Origin: Methylobacterium terricola
GTDB lineage: Bacteria > Pseudomonadota > Alphaproteobacteria > Rhizobiales > Beijerinckiaceae
Assembly: GCF_006151805.1 (NCBI RefSeq)
Contig: NZ_VDDA01000039.1
Coordinates: 1 to 36,896, forward strand
DNA length: 36,896 nt
Reading direction: 5' to 3'
The position numbers and the translations under genes were made by a program. Every line of letters starts with the position of its first letter. Within the stretch, counting starts at the first letter, position 1. Positions 1 to 9,881 of this stretch are shown piece after piece. Below the pieces are notes generated by a model. It searched no databases. It had not been told where the DNA came from and saw only the letters and a program-made list of their open reading frames with translations.

Positions 1-95
1 CCGTGGAAGACGACCACGTGGATAGGCTGGATGTGCAAGCGCGGTAACGCGCTGAGCTGACCAGTACTAATCGCTCGATCGGCTTGATCGCTCTC
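1..95 (+). rRNA. rrl: 23S ribosomal RNA, 3' end only
   Basis: The first ~95 bases carry the conserved 3'-terminal segment of bacterial 23S rRNA, including GGATAGGCTGGATGTG and GACCAGTACTAAT and the closing pairing strand that ends near CTTGATCGCTCTC. The gene begins upstream of the window. The 3' boundary is approximate, placed by comparison with known alphaproteobacterial ends. It is followed after about 80 bases by 5S rRNA, the normal order of an rrn operon. Confidence 0.95.
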
Positions 96-175
96 ATGAT
101 CCGTGTCCGGATCGACCAACACAACCACGACACGATGAAGACACATACACATATGCTTGCCGGACGAACGTGCTT

Positions 176-300
176 GGCCGGTCTGGTGGTCTGAGCGGGG
201 TGATCTGAACCCGATCCCATCTCGAACTCGGCCGTTAACCGCCCCAGCGCCTATGGTACTGTGTCTCAAGACACGGGAGAGTCGGTCACCGCCAGACCTG
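176..300 (+). rRNA. rrf: 5S ribosomal RNA
   Basis: The segment contains the 5S core CCCGATCCCATCTCGAACTC and the loop/stem CTATGGTACTGTGTCTCAAG. Its ends pair as helix I (GGTCTGG at 180-186 with CCAGACC at 292-298). The length is close to 120 nt. The exact ends are uncertain by a few bases because helix I can be extended on both sides. No tRNA-fMet follows, although many alphaproteobacterial rrn operons end with one. Confidence 0.93.
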
Positions 301-339
301 CCAAGCACGTCACGTTCCCTCATCACGATCTCAACACGC

Positions 340-369
340 AAGCCCGCCAGGATCATCCCTGGCGGGCTT
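340..369 (+). terminator. rrn operon terminator hairpin
   Basis: A perfect 12-bp inverted repeat (AAGCCCGCCAGG at 340-351, CCTGGCGGGCTT at 358-369) with a 6-base loop lies about 40 bases after 5S rRNA. The T residues closing the stem are followed by CGTCGC rather than a clean U-tract. Position and stem strength make it the likely end of the rRNA transcript. Confidence 0.8.
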
Positions 370-473
370 CGTCGCGTTCAGGCCCCCTCGCCTCTCGGCG
401 CTCCATCCTGGTGCGGGGCTCAGTCGATACCGTGGCCGCCCGGGTGTGCCCCTGAAGGACGATCAGCGGAAAT

Positions 474-1460
474 CTAGAATTCGACGCCGAATCGGACACG
501 CAGGTTGTGACGCGAGAACTGGGTCAGGTTGAACACCCTGTCCGAGAAATCCGGGTCACGATCGTGGCCGAACACCTGCGTCGAGTAGGCCAGGGTGAGA
601 AAGCCCTTCTCCATGACGTGGTAGTGCAGCACCGGACCGACGAAGACGGCGTGACCCTCGAAGCGGTTCAGGAACGCCCCCTCATAGGCGCGCATGTACC
701 GGACCTCCGGCCCCACGAAGAGGTCGCCCGCGATCTTCGCCATCACCGCGCCCGAGAGCGAGAGCGTCGAGGTCCGGTCGACTTCGCCGCTGCCCTTCAG
801 CCGCGACACCTGAGGGTCGTAGATCAGGTTGAAGCCGGCCCAAAGCGTGTCCGGCACCAGCCGCATATCGGCGATGAGGCGGCTCTCGACGCTGTATACG
901 TCTGCCCCCTGCCCCTCGACCGGGGTGATACGAGCGTATTGCGGTTCGGCCAGAACGGCCAGACTGAACGGTCGGTCCTCGGTGCGCTTGAAGAACTGGT
1001 ACTTGAGCTCGACAGAACCGCCGTTGAAGGTCCCGAAGGCCTTGTTCGGGACGCCCGCGATGCCGCGGCTGTCGCGGGCATCAAACCGGAGGCCCGGCTC
1101 GATGCTGAAATTGTCCGTCGGGTCGTACTGGTAGCTGATGAGGGGCTGCGCGGCACCGTAGCCCGACCGGCCAGGCCCATCCCGGCGCTTGCTGAAGCGG
1201 CCGATGCTGTCGACCAGCACCTCCTGCTCGCCCTTCTTGCCGGTATCGGTGCCCTCGGTAAATCCGAACAGGTTCTCGGTGTCGACCTTGTCGGGCTTGT
1301 CGCCCTTCCCGCCCCCCTGCGCTTCGCGTGCGCTGCTCCCAGTCTGGGTCTCACCGGCCTGAGCGGGCACGGCGACGGCGAACGGGTCGGTGGCACCAAC
1401 CACGATGAGGAGCGCCGCAAACCGGCGGGACGATGCGAGGGCGAGCGAGATGAGGGGCAT
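474..1460 (-). CDS. Putative outer-membrane beta-barrel protein
   Basis: The product is 328 aa. Its N-terminus is a signal peptide: charged start, a hydrophobic stretch to about residue 30, and a likely AQA cleavage site before GETQ. Residues ~35-75 are polar and low-complexity (GGGKGDKPDKVD). The rest, from about residue 100, alternates polar and hydrophobic residues in strand-like blocks with many aromatic girdle residues, and ends in Phe (RVRFGVEF), the C-terminal signature of proteins assembled by the BAM complex. No enzyme motif is visible. This is seen from composition and termini; the function (porin, adhesin or structural barrel) is unknown. It stands alone: convergent to the rRNA operon and about 170 bases from the next gene. 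A 12-bp palindrome GGTACCGGTACC (1471-1482) and an AT-rich CTATAT lie just upstream and may be promoter elements. The ATG at 1460 is the only start that keeps the signal peptide. Confidence 0.72.
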   Translation of the reverse strand: MPLISLALASSRRFAALLIVVGATDPFAVAVPAQAGETQTGSSAREAQGGGKGDKPDKVDTENLFGFTEGTDTGKKGEQEVLVDSIGRFSKRRDGPGRSGYGAAQPLISYQYDPTDNFSIEPGLRFDARDSRGIAGVPNKAFGTFNGGSVELKYQFFKRTEDRPFSLAVLAEPQYARITPVEGQGADVYSVESRLIADMRLVPDTLWAGFNLIYDPQVSRLKGSGEVDRTSTLSLSGAVMAKIAGDLFVGPEVRYMRAYEGAFLNRFEGHAVFVGPVLHYHVMEKGFLTLAYSTQVFGHDRDPDFSDRVFNLTQFSRHNLRVRFGVEF

Positions 1461-1627
1461 GACCGGGCCTGGTACCGGTACCCTCTATATCGAGGATGCA
1501 CGCCCCTGGTTGCGGCGGTTCGGCTACACCTTCCGCGTATCTCCGGCATGGGGCCATTCCGCCGGACCCGAGCGGAGGCCGCGGTGGAGGTGCAGGGCAT
1601 TGCCCGGTGACGGGGCGGCCGGTCCGG

Positions 1628-1969
1628 TCAGGGGGCCGCGACGGCACGCTCCAGGCCGGCCAGGTGCTGGTCCGCGGCAGCGGTCGCATCGCGCTCGATG
1701 GCCCGGTAACATGCGATCAGGCGGGCACCGAACGGCGTGACGTGGGCTCCCCCACCGCTGCGCCCCCCGACCTGCCCCTCGACGACAGGCTCCGCGAAGG
1801 ATCGGTTGAGCTCGTCGACCAGCACCCAGGCGCGGCGGTACGACATCCCGAGCACCCGTCCGGCGGCCGAGATCGAGCCGTGCTCGGCGATGGCCTCGAG
1901 GAGACGGATCTTGCCGGGACCGACCCGGATCTCGGGGGCAAGGTCGATGCGGATGCTGAGCGAGACCAT
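1628..1969 (-). CDS. ModE-type winged-helix DNA-binding protein (HTH domain only)
   Basis: The product is 113 aa and matches the N-terminal LysR-type winged helix of the molybdate regulator ModE: IRVGPGKIRLLEAIAEHGSI, then SAAGRVLGMSYRRAW as the helix-turn-helix (~residues 35-52), then a wing and VTPFGARLIACYRAIE. Full ModE has two C-terminal TOBE/MOP molybdate-binding domains; these are absent, as in many short family members in alphaproteobacteria. It is probably a dimeric repressor/activator in the cytoplasm. No mod transport genes or molybdoenzymes are seen nearby, so molybdate sensing cannot be claimed. It lies in the same orientation as the transporter-amidohydrolase operon, 108 bases past its last gene, with a hairpin between, so it is probably transcribed separately. 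Confidence 0.82.
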   Translation of the reverse strand: MVSLSIRIDLAPEIRVGPGKIRLLEAIAEHGSISAAGRVLGMSYRRAWVLVDELNRSFAEPVVEGQVGGRSGGGAHVTPFGARLIACYRAIERDATAAADQHLAGLERAVAAP

Positions 1970-2040
1970 GGCGGGGCCCGAGGCGGGACGGTCTTGAGCG
2001 AAGGAACGGCGTTCCGATCCGGCCCTTATAGCGGTCGGAT

Positions 2041-2063
2041 CGGTCCGCGTCGCTCGAGGACCG
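2041..2063 (-). terminator. Candidate terminator after amidohydrolase operon
   Basis: An inverted repeat CGGTCC (2041-2046) / GGACCG (2058-2063) with an 11-base loop starts 14 bases past the stop codon at 2078. There is no U-tract, so the call rests on position and the perfect stem. Confidence 0.4.
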
Positions 2064-2077
2064 GCAACCGCCTCCGC

Positions 2078-3526
2078 TCAGCTGCGTACCGGGAAGACGC
2101 GCGGCGACAAGTCCTCGAGGCTGCGGCCGGCCCAGTCGCGCCCGGGAGCGCCGGCGATGACCTCGGCCTGGCCGCGCCGCAGCATCGCGATGTCCTCGGC
2201 GATGTCGAAGGTCGTCACCGTGCCGTCGCGCACGACTTGCACGCCGTCGACGTAGACGTCGCGCACGGCCCGGTCGTTGGCCGAGTAGATCAGGCTGCGC
2301 AGCGGCTCGTAATCGGGCTGCATGTACGGATTGCCCATGTCGATCACGGCGAAATCGGCCTTGCAACCCGGCGCCAGCCGGCCGAGGTCCGGCCGCCGGA
2401 TCAGGTCGGCACCGCCGCTCGTCGCGGCCGTGAAGGCCTGGGCGGTGGTCGCGGCGGTGTAGCTGCCGGCGCGGATGCGGCCGGCGTAGCAGGCCATGCG
2501 CAGCTCATCGAGCATGTTGTGCGGGAAGGTGTCGGTGCCGATCCCGCAGGGGATGCCGGCCTCCATGTAGCGGCCGAGCGAGTTCAGCGCGATGCCGCGG
2601 CGCGCGAACACCACCGGGCAATGCGCGACGCCGGCGCCGCTGTCCCGCAGCCGCTCGAAGTCGTTGGCGTGCGGGAAGTGCAGCCAGGGATGGTCGTTGA
2701 GGAAGATGCCGTGGCCGATGACGAGGTCGGGCCCCAGCGCGCCGATCTTGTCGAGCCAGCCGATCGGCGTCTCGCCGGTGCGGCGCAGGATCTCCTGGAA
2801 TTCGACGATGCTCTGGGCGGCGTGGATCTGGATCGGCTGGCCGCGGTCGCGGGCGGCGGCGAGCGCCTCGAGGATCTGGCCCTCCGTCACCGTGTCGATC
2901 TGGGCCGGGCAGAGCAGGCCGGAGATGCGGCCGCTCGGGTGGCGGCCGGCCTCGTCCATCAGGTCGATCGCCTCGCGCAGCAGGCGGTCGCCGCGGGCCG
3001 GGTCGAGGTCGTACTCGACCGAATGGCCGTTGGTGGTCTTCCATGGGCCCGAGCGGAACATCGCCCAGAGCACCGCCCGGATCCCGGTCTCGGCGTAATG
3101 CTCCGGCCAGTCGGGGGTCGGCTGGCCGAGGTCGCAGATCGTCGTGACGCCGCTCTTCAAGAGTTCCGAGACCGCGACGCGCCTGGCGTGCCTGGCGTAG
3201 CCCGGGCCGATGTTGAAGACCGGCATGAACTCGTAGAGCGAGCTTTGCCCGAGCTTGGCGCTGCCGAGCTCCTCCAGCATGCCCTTCCAGCCCGGCTCGT
3301 GCCCGGGATGGGAGTGGATGTCGACGAAGCCGGGGATCAGCATCAGCCCGGCACCGTCGATCTCGCGCGCCACCGGGCCGTCATAGCCTTGGCCGACGAA
3401 CGTGACGTCCTTGCCCGTGAAGGCGAGGTCGGCGTGGCGGAGGTAGACGTGGGAGCCGGCCTCGGCGTCCCAGGCGACGATCCAGTCGCAGTTCCGGTAG
3501 AGCGTGGCGCCGGTGGGTTCGGTCAC
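2078..3526 (-). CDS. Amidohydrolase, ATZ/TRZ (SsnA)-like cytoplasmic metal hydrolase
   Basis: The product is 482 aa from a GTG start at 3526. GTG is chosen because a strong Shine-Dalgarno (GAGGGGAGG) lies just upstream and the family N-terminus begins there. The amidohydrolase superfamily TIM barrel is clear: metal ligands HSH at residues 71/73 after PGFVDI, a later IQIHAAQS histidine, the GHGIFL histidine, and the GIGTDT aspartate. This pattern is that of the subtype-III deaminases and amidohydrolases (atrazine/guanine/hydroxyatrazine group), which use one Zn or Fe to hydrolyse C-N bonds of cyclic or N-substituted substrates. The substrate cannot be read from sequence. It is the last gene of the importer operon, 56 bases after the other amidohydrolase, which suggests it processes the imported compound. 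Confidence 0.88.
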   Translation of the reverse strand: MTEPTGATLYRNCDWIVAWDAEAGSHVYLRHADLAFTGKDVTFVGQGYDGPVAREIDGAGLMLIPGFVDIHSHPGHEPGWKGMLEELGSAKLGQSSLYEFMPVFNIGPGYARHARRVAVSELLKSGVTTICDLGQPTPDWPEHYAETGIRAVLWAMFRSGPWKTTNGHSVEYDLDPARGDRLLREAIDLMDEAGRHPSGRISGLLCPAQIDTVTEGQILEALAAARDRGQPIQIHAAQSIVEFQEILRRTGETPIGWLDKIGALGPDLVIGHGIFLNDHPWLHFPHANDFERLRDSGAGVAHCPVVFARRGIALNSLGRYMEAGIPCGIGTDTFPHNMLDELRMACYAGRIRAGSYTAATTAQAFTAATSGGADLIRRPDLGRLAPGCKADFAVIDMGNPYMQPDYEPLRSLIYSANDRAVRDVYVDGVQVVRDGTVTTFDIAEDIAMLRRGQAEVIAGAPGRDWAGRSLEDLSPRVFPVRS

Positions 3527-3540
3527 GGTCCCCTCCCCTC

Positions 3541-3594
3541 GTGATGTCAGGCGACTTGCTTGTGTCAGGCGACTTGCATGTGTCACGCGACTTG
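3541..3594. repeat. Three 18-bp tandem copies spanning a gene end
   Basis: Units at 3541-3558, 3559-3576 and 3577-3594 share the core TCAGGCGACTTG (TCACGCGACTTG in the third). Read on the minus strand, the first unit encodes the last residues Gln-Val-Ala and the stop codon of the upstream amidohydrolase; the next two repeat that end downstream of the stop. The sequence looks like slippage or duplication of a gene end between two operon genes. Confidence 0.85.
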
Positions 3595-5217
3595 GCCGCC
3601 GCGGTCGTAGACGACGGCGCCGCCGCGGATGGCCATGTCGCAGCGCGTGCCGGACAGGATCTCCTCGGGCGCGGCCGTGGTCATGTCGCGCGAGAACACC
3701 GCGATATCGGCGGCCAGCCCCGGCACGAGGCGGCCGCGATGCCCCTCGGCCTTGTTCACGAAGGCCCCGAGCGCCGTATAGGCGTGCAAGGCCTCGGGCA
3801 GCGACAGCCGCTCGGCCCCGCCGATCACGGTGCCGCGCGAGGTCTTGCGGGTCACCATCGTGAACAGGTTCGGGAACGGGTCGATGTCGCAGACCGGCGC
3901 GTCGCTGGAGGCCGCCGCGGCAAGGCCGCTTTCGAGCCAGGTCTTCATCGGGTAGGAGGCGGCGGCCCGCGCCTCGCCCAGCACCGAGACGTAGAGGTCG
4001 CCGAAATCGTAGATGAAGACCGGCTGCGGCACCGGCTCGACGCCGAGCCGCACCATGCGGTCGATCTGCGCCGGGCTGTTGAAGCCGCAATGCTCGATGC
4101 GGTGGCGCCGCGCCGGATCGGGCATCGCCGTCAGGGCCTTCTCAAAGGCATTCAACGTCTGCTCGATCGCCGCGTCGCCGATCGCGTGCACGGCGAGCTG
4201 GTAGCCCTTGGCGTGATACTCCGCCACGAAGGTATCCATCTCCGGGTCGGTCAGGAGCGACAATCCGCGGGTCTCCGGCTCGCCGAGATAGGGCTGCGCC
4301 ATGGCGGCGGTACGCCCGCCGGCGCTGCCGTCGGTGAAGATCTTGACCGGGCCGACGCGGAGCATGTCGTCGCCCGCGCCGGTGATCACGCCGTCCTCGA
4401 AGGCCTGCTCGACGATGCCGCCGGGCCCGCCGAGCAGGCACTGGTTCACCCGCACCGGCAGGCGCAGGCTTCGCTGGGCGTTGCGGTAGGCGGCGACCTC
4501 CCGATAGCCGGCCCGCATGCCGACCCCGGCATCCATGACGCTGGTGATGCCGTAGGACAGGCAGGCCTCGCCCGCCCGCTCGATCGCCGCCACCAGATCC
4601 GCGTCGGTCGGCGGCGGCAGCACGCGTTTGAGCCGGTCGCGGCCGGTCTCGGCGAGGAGCCCGGTCAGGCGGCCGTCCCGCTGCTCGATCGCGCCGCCCT
4701 GCGGCACCGGCGTCGCCTCGTCGATGCCGGCGAGCGCCAGCGCCCGCGAATTGGCGATCGTCACGTGCCCGCAGGCGCGCACCAGCGAGACCGGGTGGTC
4801 GGGCGCGACGGCATCGAGTTCCTCGCGCAAGGGGTGGCGCTTCACGTCGAGCTCGAACTGGTCGTAGCCGCGTGCCAGGATCCAGGAGCCCGGCGGCAGC
4901 GCCGTCGCCCGCTCGCGGATCTTAGCCAGGAGCGCGTCGAGGGTGCGGGCGGCGGCCGGCGTCGCGTCGATGTCGAGCATGCCGAGCCCGTAGGGCAGGA
5001 GATGCATGTGGGCGTCGTAGAGGCCCGGGGTGGCGAGCCGGCCGCGCAGGTCGATGACCCGCGTCCCCGGCCCGATCAGCGCTGCGAGGTCGGCGGACGA
5101 GCCGGTCGCCAGAACCGTGCCGGCCCAGAGCGCGACGGCCTCCGCCATGCCCTCCTTGAGGCCGCAGAAGACGCGGCCGTTGGTCAGGATCGTGTCGGCT
5201 TTCGGGAGCAACGCCAT
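3583..5217 (-). CDS. Amidohydrolase family 3 protein (YtcJ-like)
   Basis: The product is 544 aa, the usual length for the YtcJ/Amidohydro_3 group. Visible features: the N-terminal beta-sandwich strand ILTNGRVF, the metal pair HMH at 70/72 after TPGLYDA, the insertion with LARGYDQFELD typical of the family, KIFTDGSAGGRTAAM (family 3 signature), VHAIGD and IEHC (later metal/catalytic His), and ASSDAPV (catalytic Asp). Known members hydrolyse amides, formamides or carbamates; many are uncharacterised. There is no signal peptide, so it is cytoplasmic. The ATG at 5217 has a GGAGAG ribosome site. It sits 24 bases after the transporter ATPase gene and before the second amidohydrolase. The three 18-bp repeats described separately begin inside its last codons. 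Confidence 0.9.
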   Translation of the reverse strand: MALLPKADTILTNGRVFCGLKEGMAEAVALWAGTVLATGSSADLAALIGPGTRVIDLRGRLATPGLYDAHMHLLPYGLGMLDIDATPAAARTLDALLAKIRERATALPPGSWILARGYDQFELDVKRHPLREELDAVAPDHPVSLVRACGHVTIANSRALALAGIDEATPVPQGGAIEQRDGRLTGLLAETGRDRLKRVLPPPTDADLVAAIERAGEACLSYGITSVMDAGVGMRAGYREVAAYRNAQRSLRLPVRVNQCLLGGPGGIVEQAFEDGVITGAGDDMLRVGPVKIFTDGSAGGRTAAMAQPYLGEPETRGLSLLTDPEMDTFVAEYHAKGYQLAVHAIGDAAIEQTLNAFEKALTAMPDPARRHRIEHCGFNSPAQIDRMVRLGVEPVPQPVFIYDFGDLYVSVLGEARAAASYPMKTWLESGLAAAASSDAPVCDIDPFPNLFTMVTRKTSRGTVIGGAERLSLPEALHAYTALGAFVNKAEGHRGRLVPGLAADIAVFSRDMTTAAPEEILSGTRCDMAIRGGAVVYDRGGQVA

Positions 5218-5241
5218 GGATCTCTCCGCTCGCTGTCGTCA

Positions 5242-6320
5242 TCAGGCCGCCGTGGTCGCGGTCATGGCGGCCCGCTTCCGCTCGTAGAGCGCCAGCCGGG
5301 CCTGGAGCCGCGCATGGCGCTCGCCCGCACCGAGGCGGGTGAAGGCCGGGACCGTCTCGGCGAAGTGGCAGGCCGCCGCGTGGCCGGGTCCGAGCGTCCG
5401 CAGGGCCGGCGCCTCCTCGCGGCAGCGCGCCTGCGCGACGATGCAGCGGGTGTGGAAGCGGCAGCCGGCGGGCGGCTTCATCGGGCTCGGCACGTCGCCG
5501 CCGAGCGCCGGCCGTGCGGGGCGGCGGGCGGGATCGGGCACCGGCGCGGCGGCGAGCAGCGCCTGCGTGTAGGGATGGCGCGGGGCGGCGTAGAGCGCAC
5601 CCACCGGGGCGGTCTCGACGACCTCGCCGAGATACATCACGGCCACCCGGTCGGCCATGTGCCTCACCACCGCCAGCCCATGCGAGATGAACAGGTAGGC
5701 GAGGCCGAACTCCGCCTGCAGGTCCTTGAGCAGGTTCACCACCTGCGCCTGGATCGAGACGTCGAGGGCCGAGACCGGCTCGTCGCAGACGATCAGCCGG
5801 GGCTTGAGCGCGAGCGCCCGGGCGATGCCGATGCGCTGGCGCTGCCCGCCGGAGAATTCGTGCGGGAAGCGGTCGGCGTGGTAGCGCGCCAGCCCGACGA
5901 GATCGAGCAGCTCGCGCACCCGGGCCGCCCGGGAGGCGGCATCGCCGAGGCCGTGGACCAGCATCGGCTCGGCCAGGATCTCCTCGACGCTCATGCGCGG
6001 GTTGAGGCTGGCGAACGGGTCCTGGAAGATCACCTGCATCTGCCGGCGCAGGGGCTTCAACGCGGCCCGCCCGTCATGGGTGACGTCGCGGCCGTCGAAG
6101 CGGATCGTGCCGGCGCTCGGCGCGATCAGCCGGAGCGCCAGCCGCGCGAGGGTGGACTTGCCGCAGCCGCTCTCGCCCACCACCGCCAGCGTCTCGCCGG
6201 CCGCGATGGAGAGCGACACGCCGTCGACCGCCCGCACCGCGCCGACCTGCCGGCGCAGGATCAGGCCCTCGTGCACCGGGTAGTGCTTGCGGACGCCGTC
6301 GAGTTCGAGGAGCGGCCCCG

Positions 6321-6324
<4 letters not shown>
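5242..6324 (-). CDS. ABC importer ATPase, OppF/DppF type
   Basis: The product is 360 aa. Walker A GESGCGKST is at ~50-58, the Q-loop is in VIFQDPFASLNP, the signature is FSGGQRQR, Walker B/D-loop is LIVCDEPVSALD, and the switch His is in FISHGLAVV. The residue after that His is Gly, where Asp or Asn is usual. The C-terminal oligopeptide-transporter extension with spaced cysteines (CRFHTRC...C...C) is present. It pairs with the OppD-type ATPase just upstream: the ATG at 6324 overlaps that gene's stop in an ATGA, which fixes the start. It powers uptake through the two permeases of the operon at the inner face of the membrane. Confidence 0.93.
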
Positions 6325-7376
<1,052 letters not shown>

Positions 7377-7380
7377 GCCC

Positions 7381-8967
7381 CTACCGCTTCAGGCTGAGGT
7401 CGAGGCCCTTGTAGAGGCCCGCGCCGTAGAGCCCGTGCGGCCGCACGCCCTCGACGCGGTCCCCCGACACGACCCAGAGCTGCCGCGTCACGAGCGGAAT
7501 CCAGACGTTGGCGGCGGTGAGGAGCCGCTGCACCTCGGCGGTCGCCTGCGTGCGTTTGGCGGGATCGACCGCGGTCGCGGCGGCGTCGATGAGCCGGTCG
7601 GTCGTCTCGTCCTTCCAGTTCATCCGGTTCGGCGTCGGCGCCTGCGTGCTCTTGAAGTAGAGGCTGAGCGCCTCGGTCGCGGTCCCGTACGGGTAGGACA
7701 GCATGAAGGCGTCGAATTCCTGCGTCGCCAGCTTGCCCCAGGCGACGGTCGCGTCCCAGAGCTGGATCCGCATGTCGATGCCGACCTTGCGCAGGTCCCC
7801 CTGCATCGCCTCGGCGATGCGCGGGTTCTGGTCGTCGCGGATGCCGTAGACCAGGACACTGGCCTTCTGGCCGTCCTTCACCCGGATGCCGTCCGGCCCG
7901 GGCGCCCAGCCGGCCTCGTCCAGCACCTTGGCGGCGCCCGCCGGGTCGAGGGGCGGCATCATCGCGGCCGCCTTGGCGTCGTAGTCGAGCACGGTTGGGC
8001 TGAGCAGCGAGTGCAGCGGCGTGCCGTGGCCGAAATAGACCGCCTTGGCGATCGCGTCCCGGTTGACCGCCATGCCGGCGGCGCGCCGGATCGCCGGATC
8101 GCTCGAGACCGGCTTGTTGACCCGGAAGGCGAAGAAGACGTCGTAGATGTAGTTCTTCTGCTGCTGCACCTTGAGGCCCGGCACCCGCTGCATCGTGTCG
8201 ATCGAGAACAGCGGCGGGTAATAGGTGATGTCGGCCTGGCGCGCCTGCATGGCGGCCATCAGGGTATTGGCCTCGGGCACGACCTTCCAGACGATCTGGT
8301 CGATCTCCGGCTTCGGATTCCTGTAGATCGGCGGGCCCCAGGTGTAATGGGGGTTCTTCTTCAGGACGAGGTCCTGGCGCGGCGTCCAGCTGACCCAGCA
8401 ATACGGCCCGGTGGCGTTGAAGCCCTGGACGCCGAAATTCTGGCCCAGCGTCTCGACGGCCGCCTTGTCGACGATCGAGCCGAAGGATTGCGTGAGCTGG
8501 TACAGGAGGTCGCTGAACGGCTCCTGCAGCTCGTAGACGACGGTGTGGTCGTCGGTGGCGCGGATATCCTTCACCTTGCCGGCGCGGTTGGCCACCGGCG
8601 AGCGGGTGGCCGGATCGATCCAGCGCTTGAGCGAGTAGACCACGTCCTCGGCGGTCATCGGCCGGCCGTCGCAGAACTTCACGTCCTGGCGCAGGTCGAA
8701 GGTGTAGGTCTTGCCGTCCTGGGATTCGGTCCAGGACTTGGCGAGCAGCGGCTTCACCGTCTTCATGTCGAAGTCGAGGCTGACCAGCGTGTCGGCCAGC
8801 ATGAACACGACCTCGGAGGCCGAGGTCGCGGTCGAGCGGACCGGATCGTAGCGGTCGGCATCGATGACCCGCAGGATGGTGAGCGGCGCCTTGGTCTGGG
8901 CAACGGCTGGGACGAGGCCGAGGAGCGACAATCCGGCCGCCGTCGCAGCCGTCACGAACGTCTTCAT
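7381..8967 (-). CDS. Periplasmic solute-binding protein, family 5 (peptide-type)
   Basis: The product is 528 aa. The start at 8967 (MKTF) gives a clean Sec signal peptide cut at AVA/QT near residue 23, and the GAGAGGA ribosome site lies between it and an in-frame upstream ATG at 8988. The SBP_bac_5 fold is recognisable from LADTLVSLDFD, LAKSWTESQDGKTYTFDLR, VKFCDGRPMTAEDVVYSL, NATGPYCW and the C-terminal ADITYYPP/NRDAIAKAVYFG segments. Family members bind di/oligopeptides, opines, nickel or glycosides. It is the third gene of the operon, between the permease genes and the ATPase genes. No lipobox is seen, so it is free in the periplasm. Confidence 0.92.
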   Translation of the reverse strand: MKTFVTAATAAGLSLLGLVPAVAQTKAPLTILRVIDADRYDPVRSTATSASEVVFMLADTLVSLDFDMKTVKPLLAKSWTESQDGKTYTFDLRQDVKFCDGRPMTAEDVVYSLKRWIDPATRSPVANRAGKVKDIRATDDHTVVYELQEPFSDLLYQLTQSFGSIVDKAAVETLGQNFGVQGFNATGPYCWVSWTPRQDLVLKKNPHYTWGPPIYRNPKPEIDQIVWKVVPEANTLMAAMQARQADITYYPPLFSIDTMQRVPGLKVQQQKNYIYDVFFAFRVNKPVSSDPAIRRAAGMAVNRDAIAKAVYFGHGTPLHSLLSPTVLDYDAKAAAMMPPLDPAGAAKVLDEAGWAPGPDGIRVKDGQKASVLVYGIRDDQNPRIAEAMQGDLRKVGIDMRIQLWDATVAWGKLATQEFDAFMLSYPYGTATEALSLYFKSTQAPTPNRMNWKDETTDRLIDAAATAVDPAKRTQATAEVQRLLTAANVWIPLVTRQLWVVSGDRVEGVRPHGLYGAGLYKGLDLSLKR

Positions 8968-8990
8968 CGATCGAAAATCCTCTCGCATCG

Positions 8991-9881
8991 TCAGCGGCGC
9001 AGGCGGGGGTCGAGGGCATCGCGCAGGCCGTCGCCGAGCATCGTGAAGGCGAGCACGGTGACGAAGATCAGCAGGCTCGGCAGGACCGAGACGTGGGGCG
9101 CGAAGAACAGGAAGTTGCGTCCGTCCGACGCCATGGCGCCGAGCTCGGCCGTCGGCGGCTGCGCGCCGAGCCCGATGAAGGACAGGAGCGAGCCGAGCAG
9201 GATCACCTGGCCGAAGCGCAAGGTGACGAAGACGAAGATCGGCGACAGGCAGTTGAGCAGGACGTACTTCGTCAGGATGCGGCCGTCGCCCATGCCGAGG
9301 GCGCGGGCGGCCTCGATGTAGTCCTGCTGCAGCACCACCAGCGCCGCGCCGCGCACCACCCGCGCCATCAGCGGGACGGTGGCGATCGAGAGCGCGAGCA
9401 GCACCGCCGTGAGGCCCGGCCCGACGATCGCGGTCAGCGCCAGGCCGAACAGGATCGCCGGGAACGACAGCAGCACGTCCATCAGGCGCATCAGGAGCCC
9501 GGAGACGCGCGGGTAATAGGCCGCCGCGAACCCGACGAGCCCGCCGAGGCCGCAGCCGATGACGACGGCCACGCCGCTCATCGCCAGCGTCGTCCTGAGG
9601 CCGAACAGCAGGCGGGTGACCATGTCGCGCCCCTGCCCGTCGGTGCCGAGCAGCGCCCCGTCGCCCGGGGCCTTGAGGGTGTTGGCGAGGTCGCCCGCGT
9701 AAGGATCGGCCGGCGCGAGCCACGGCGCCAGCAGGGCCGCCAGCACCAGCAGCGCGACGACGACCAGAGCCACGGCGCTGACCGGCTCGCGCATGAGGAC
9801 GCGCAGGATCGAGGGACGGGCCGCGACCGCGAAACCGGCATGCGGCGTCGCCTCGGGCGTGAGCGCGACGGCCTCGCTCAT
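8991..9881 (-). CDS. ABC importer permease, DppC/OppC type
   Basis: The product is 296 aa: a cytoplasmic N-tail of ~30 residues, a first membrane span (~35-55), the GTDGQGRDM periplasmic motif typical of DppC, and further spans. The cytoplasmic coupling motif (EAARALGMGDGRI...LP-like region NCLSPIFVF) is present, and the protein ends DGLRDALDPRLRR, the standard C-type ending. Its ATG overlaps the stop of the DppB-type gene (ATGA), so the two are translationally coupled. It forms the membrane channel with that subunit. Confidence 0.92.
   Translation of the reverse strand: MSEAVALTPEATPHAGFAVAARPSILRVLMREPVSAVALVVVALLVLAALLAPWLAPADPYAGDLANTLKAPGDGALLGTDGQGRDMVTRLLFGLRTTLAMSGVAVVIGCGLGGLVGFAAAYYPRVSGLLMRLMDVLLSFPAILFGLALTAIVGPGLTAVLLALSIATVPLMARVVRGAALVVLQQDYIEAARALGMGDGRILTKYVLLNCLSPIFVFVTLRFGQVILLGSLLSFIGLGAQPPTAELGAMASDGRNFLFFAPHVSVLPSLLIFVTVLAFTMLGDGLRDALDPRLRR

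Noticed and set aside
507..1610. A 367-codon plus-strand frame opposite the beta-barrel gene
   Set aside because: The minus-strand frame has a signal peptide, strand pattern and C-terminal Phe; this one has none of these.
2025..2036. TATAGCGG shared with 18733-18740, resembling half of a ModE box, upstream of the ModE-like gene and of aroM
   Set aside because: An 8-base match in 37 kb is not unlikely, and the second half-site is missing in both places.
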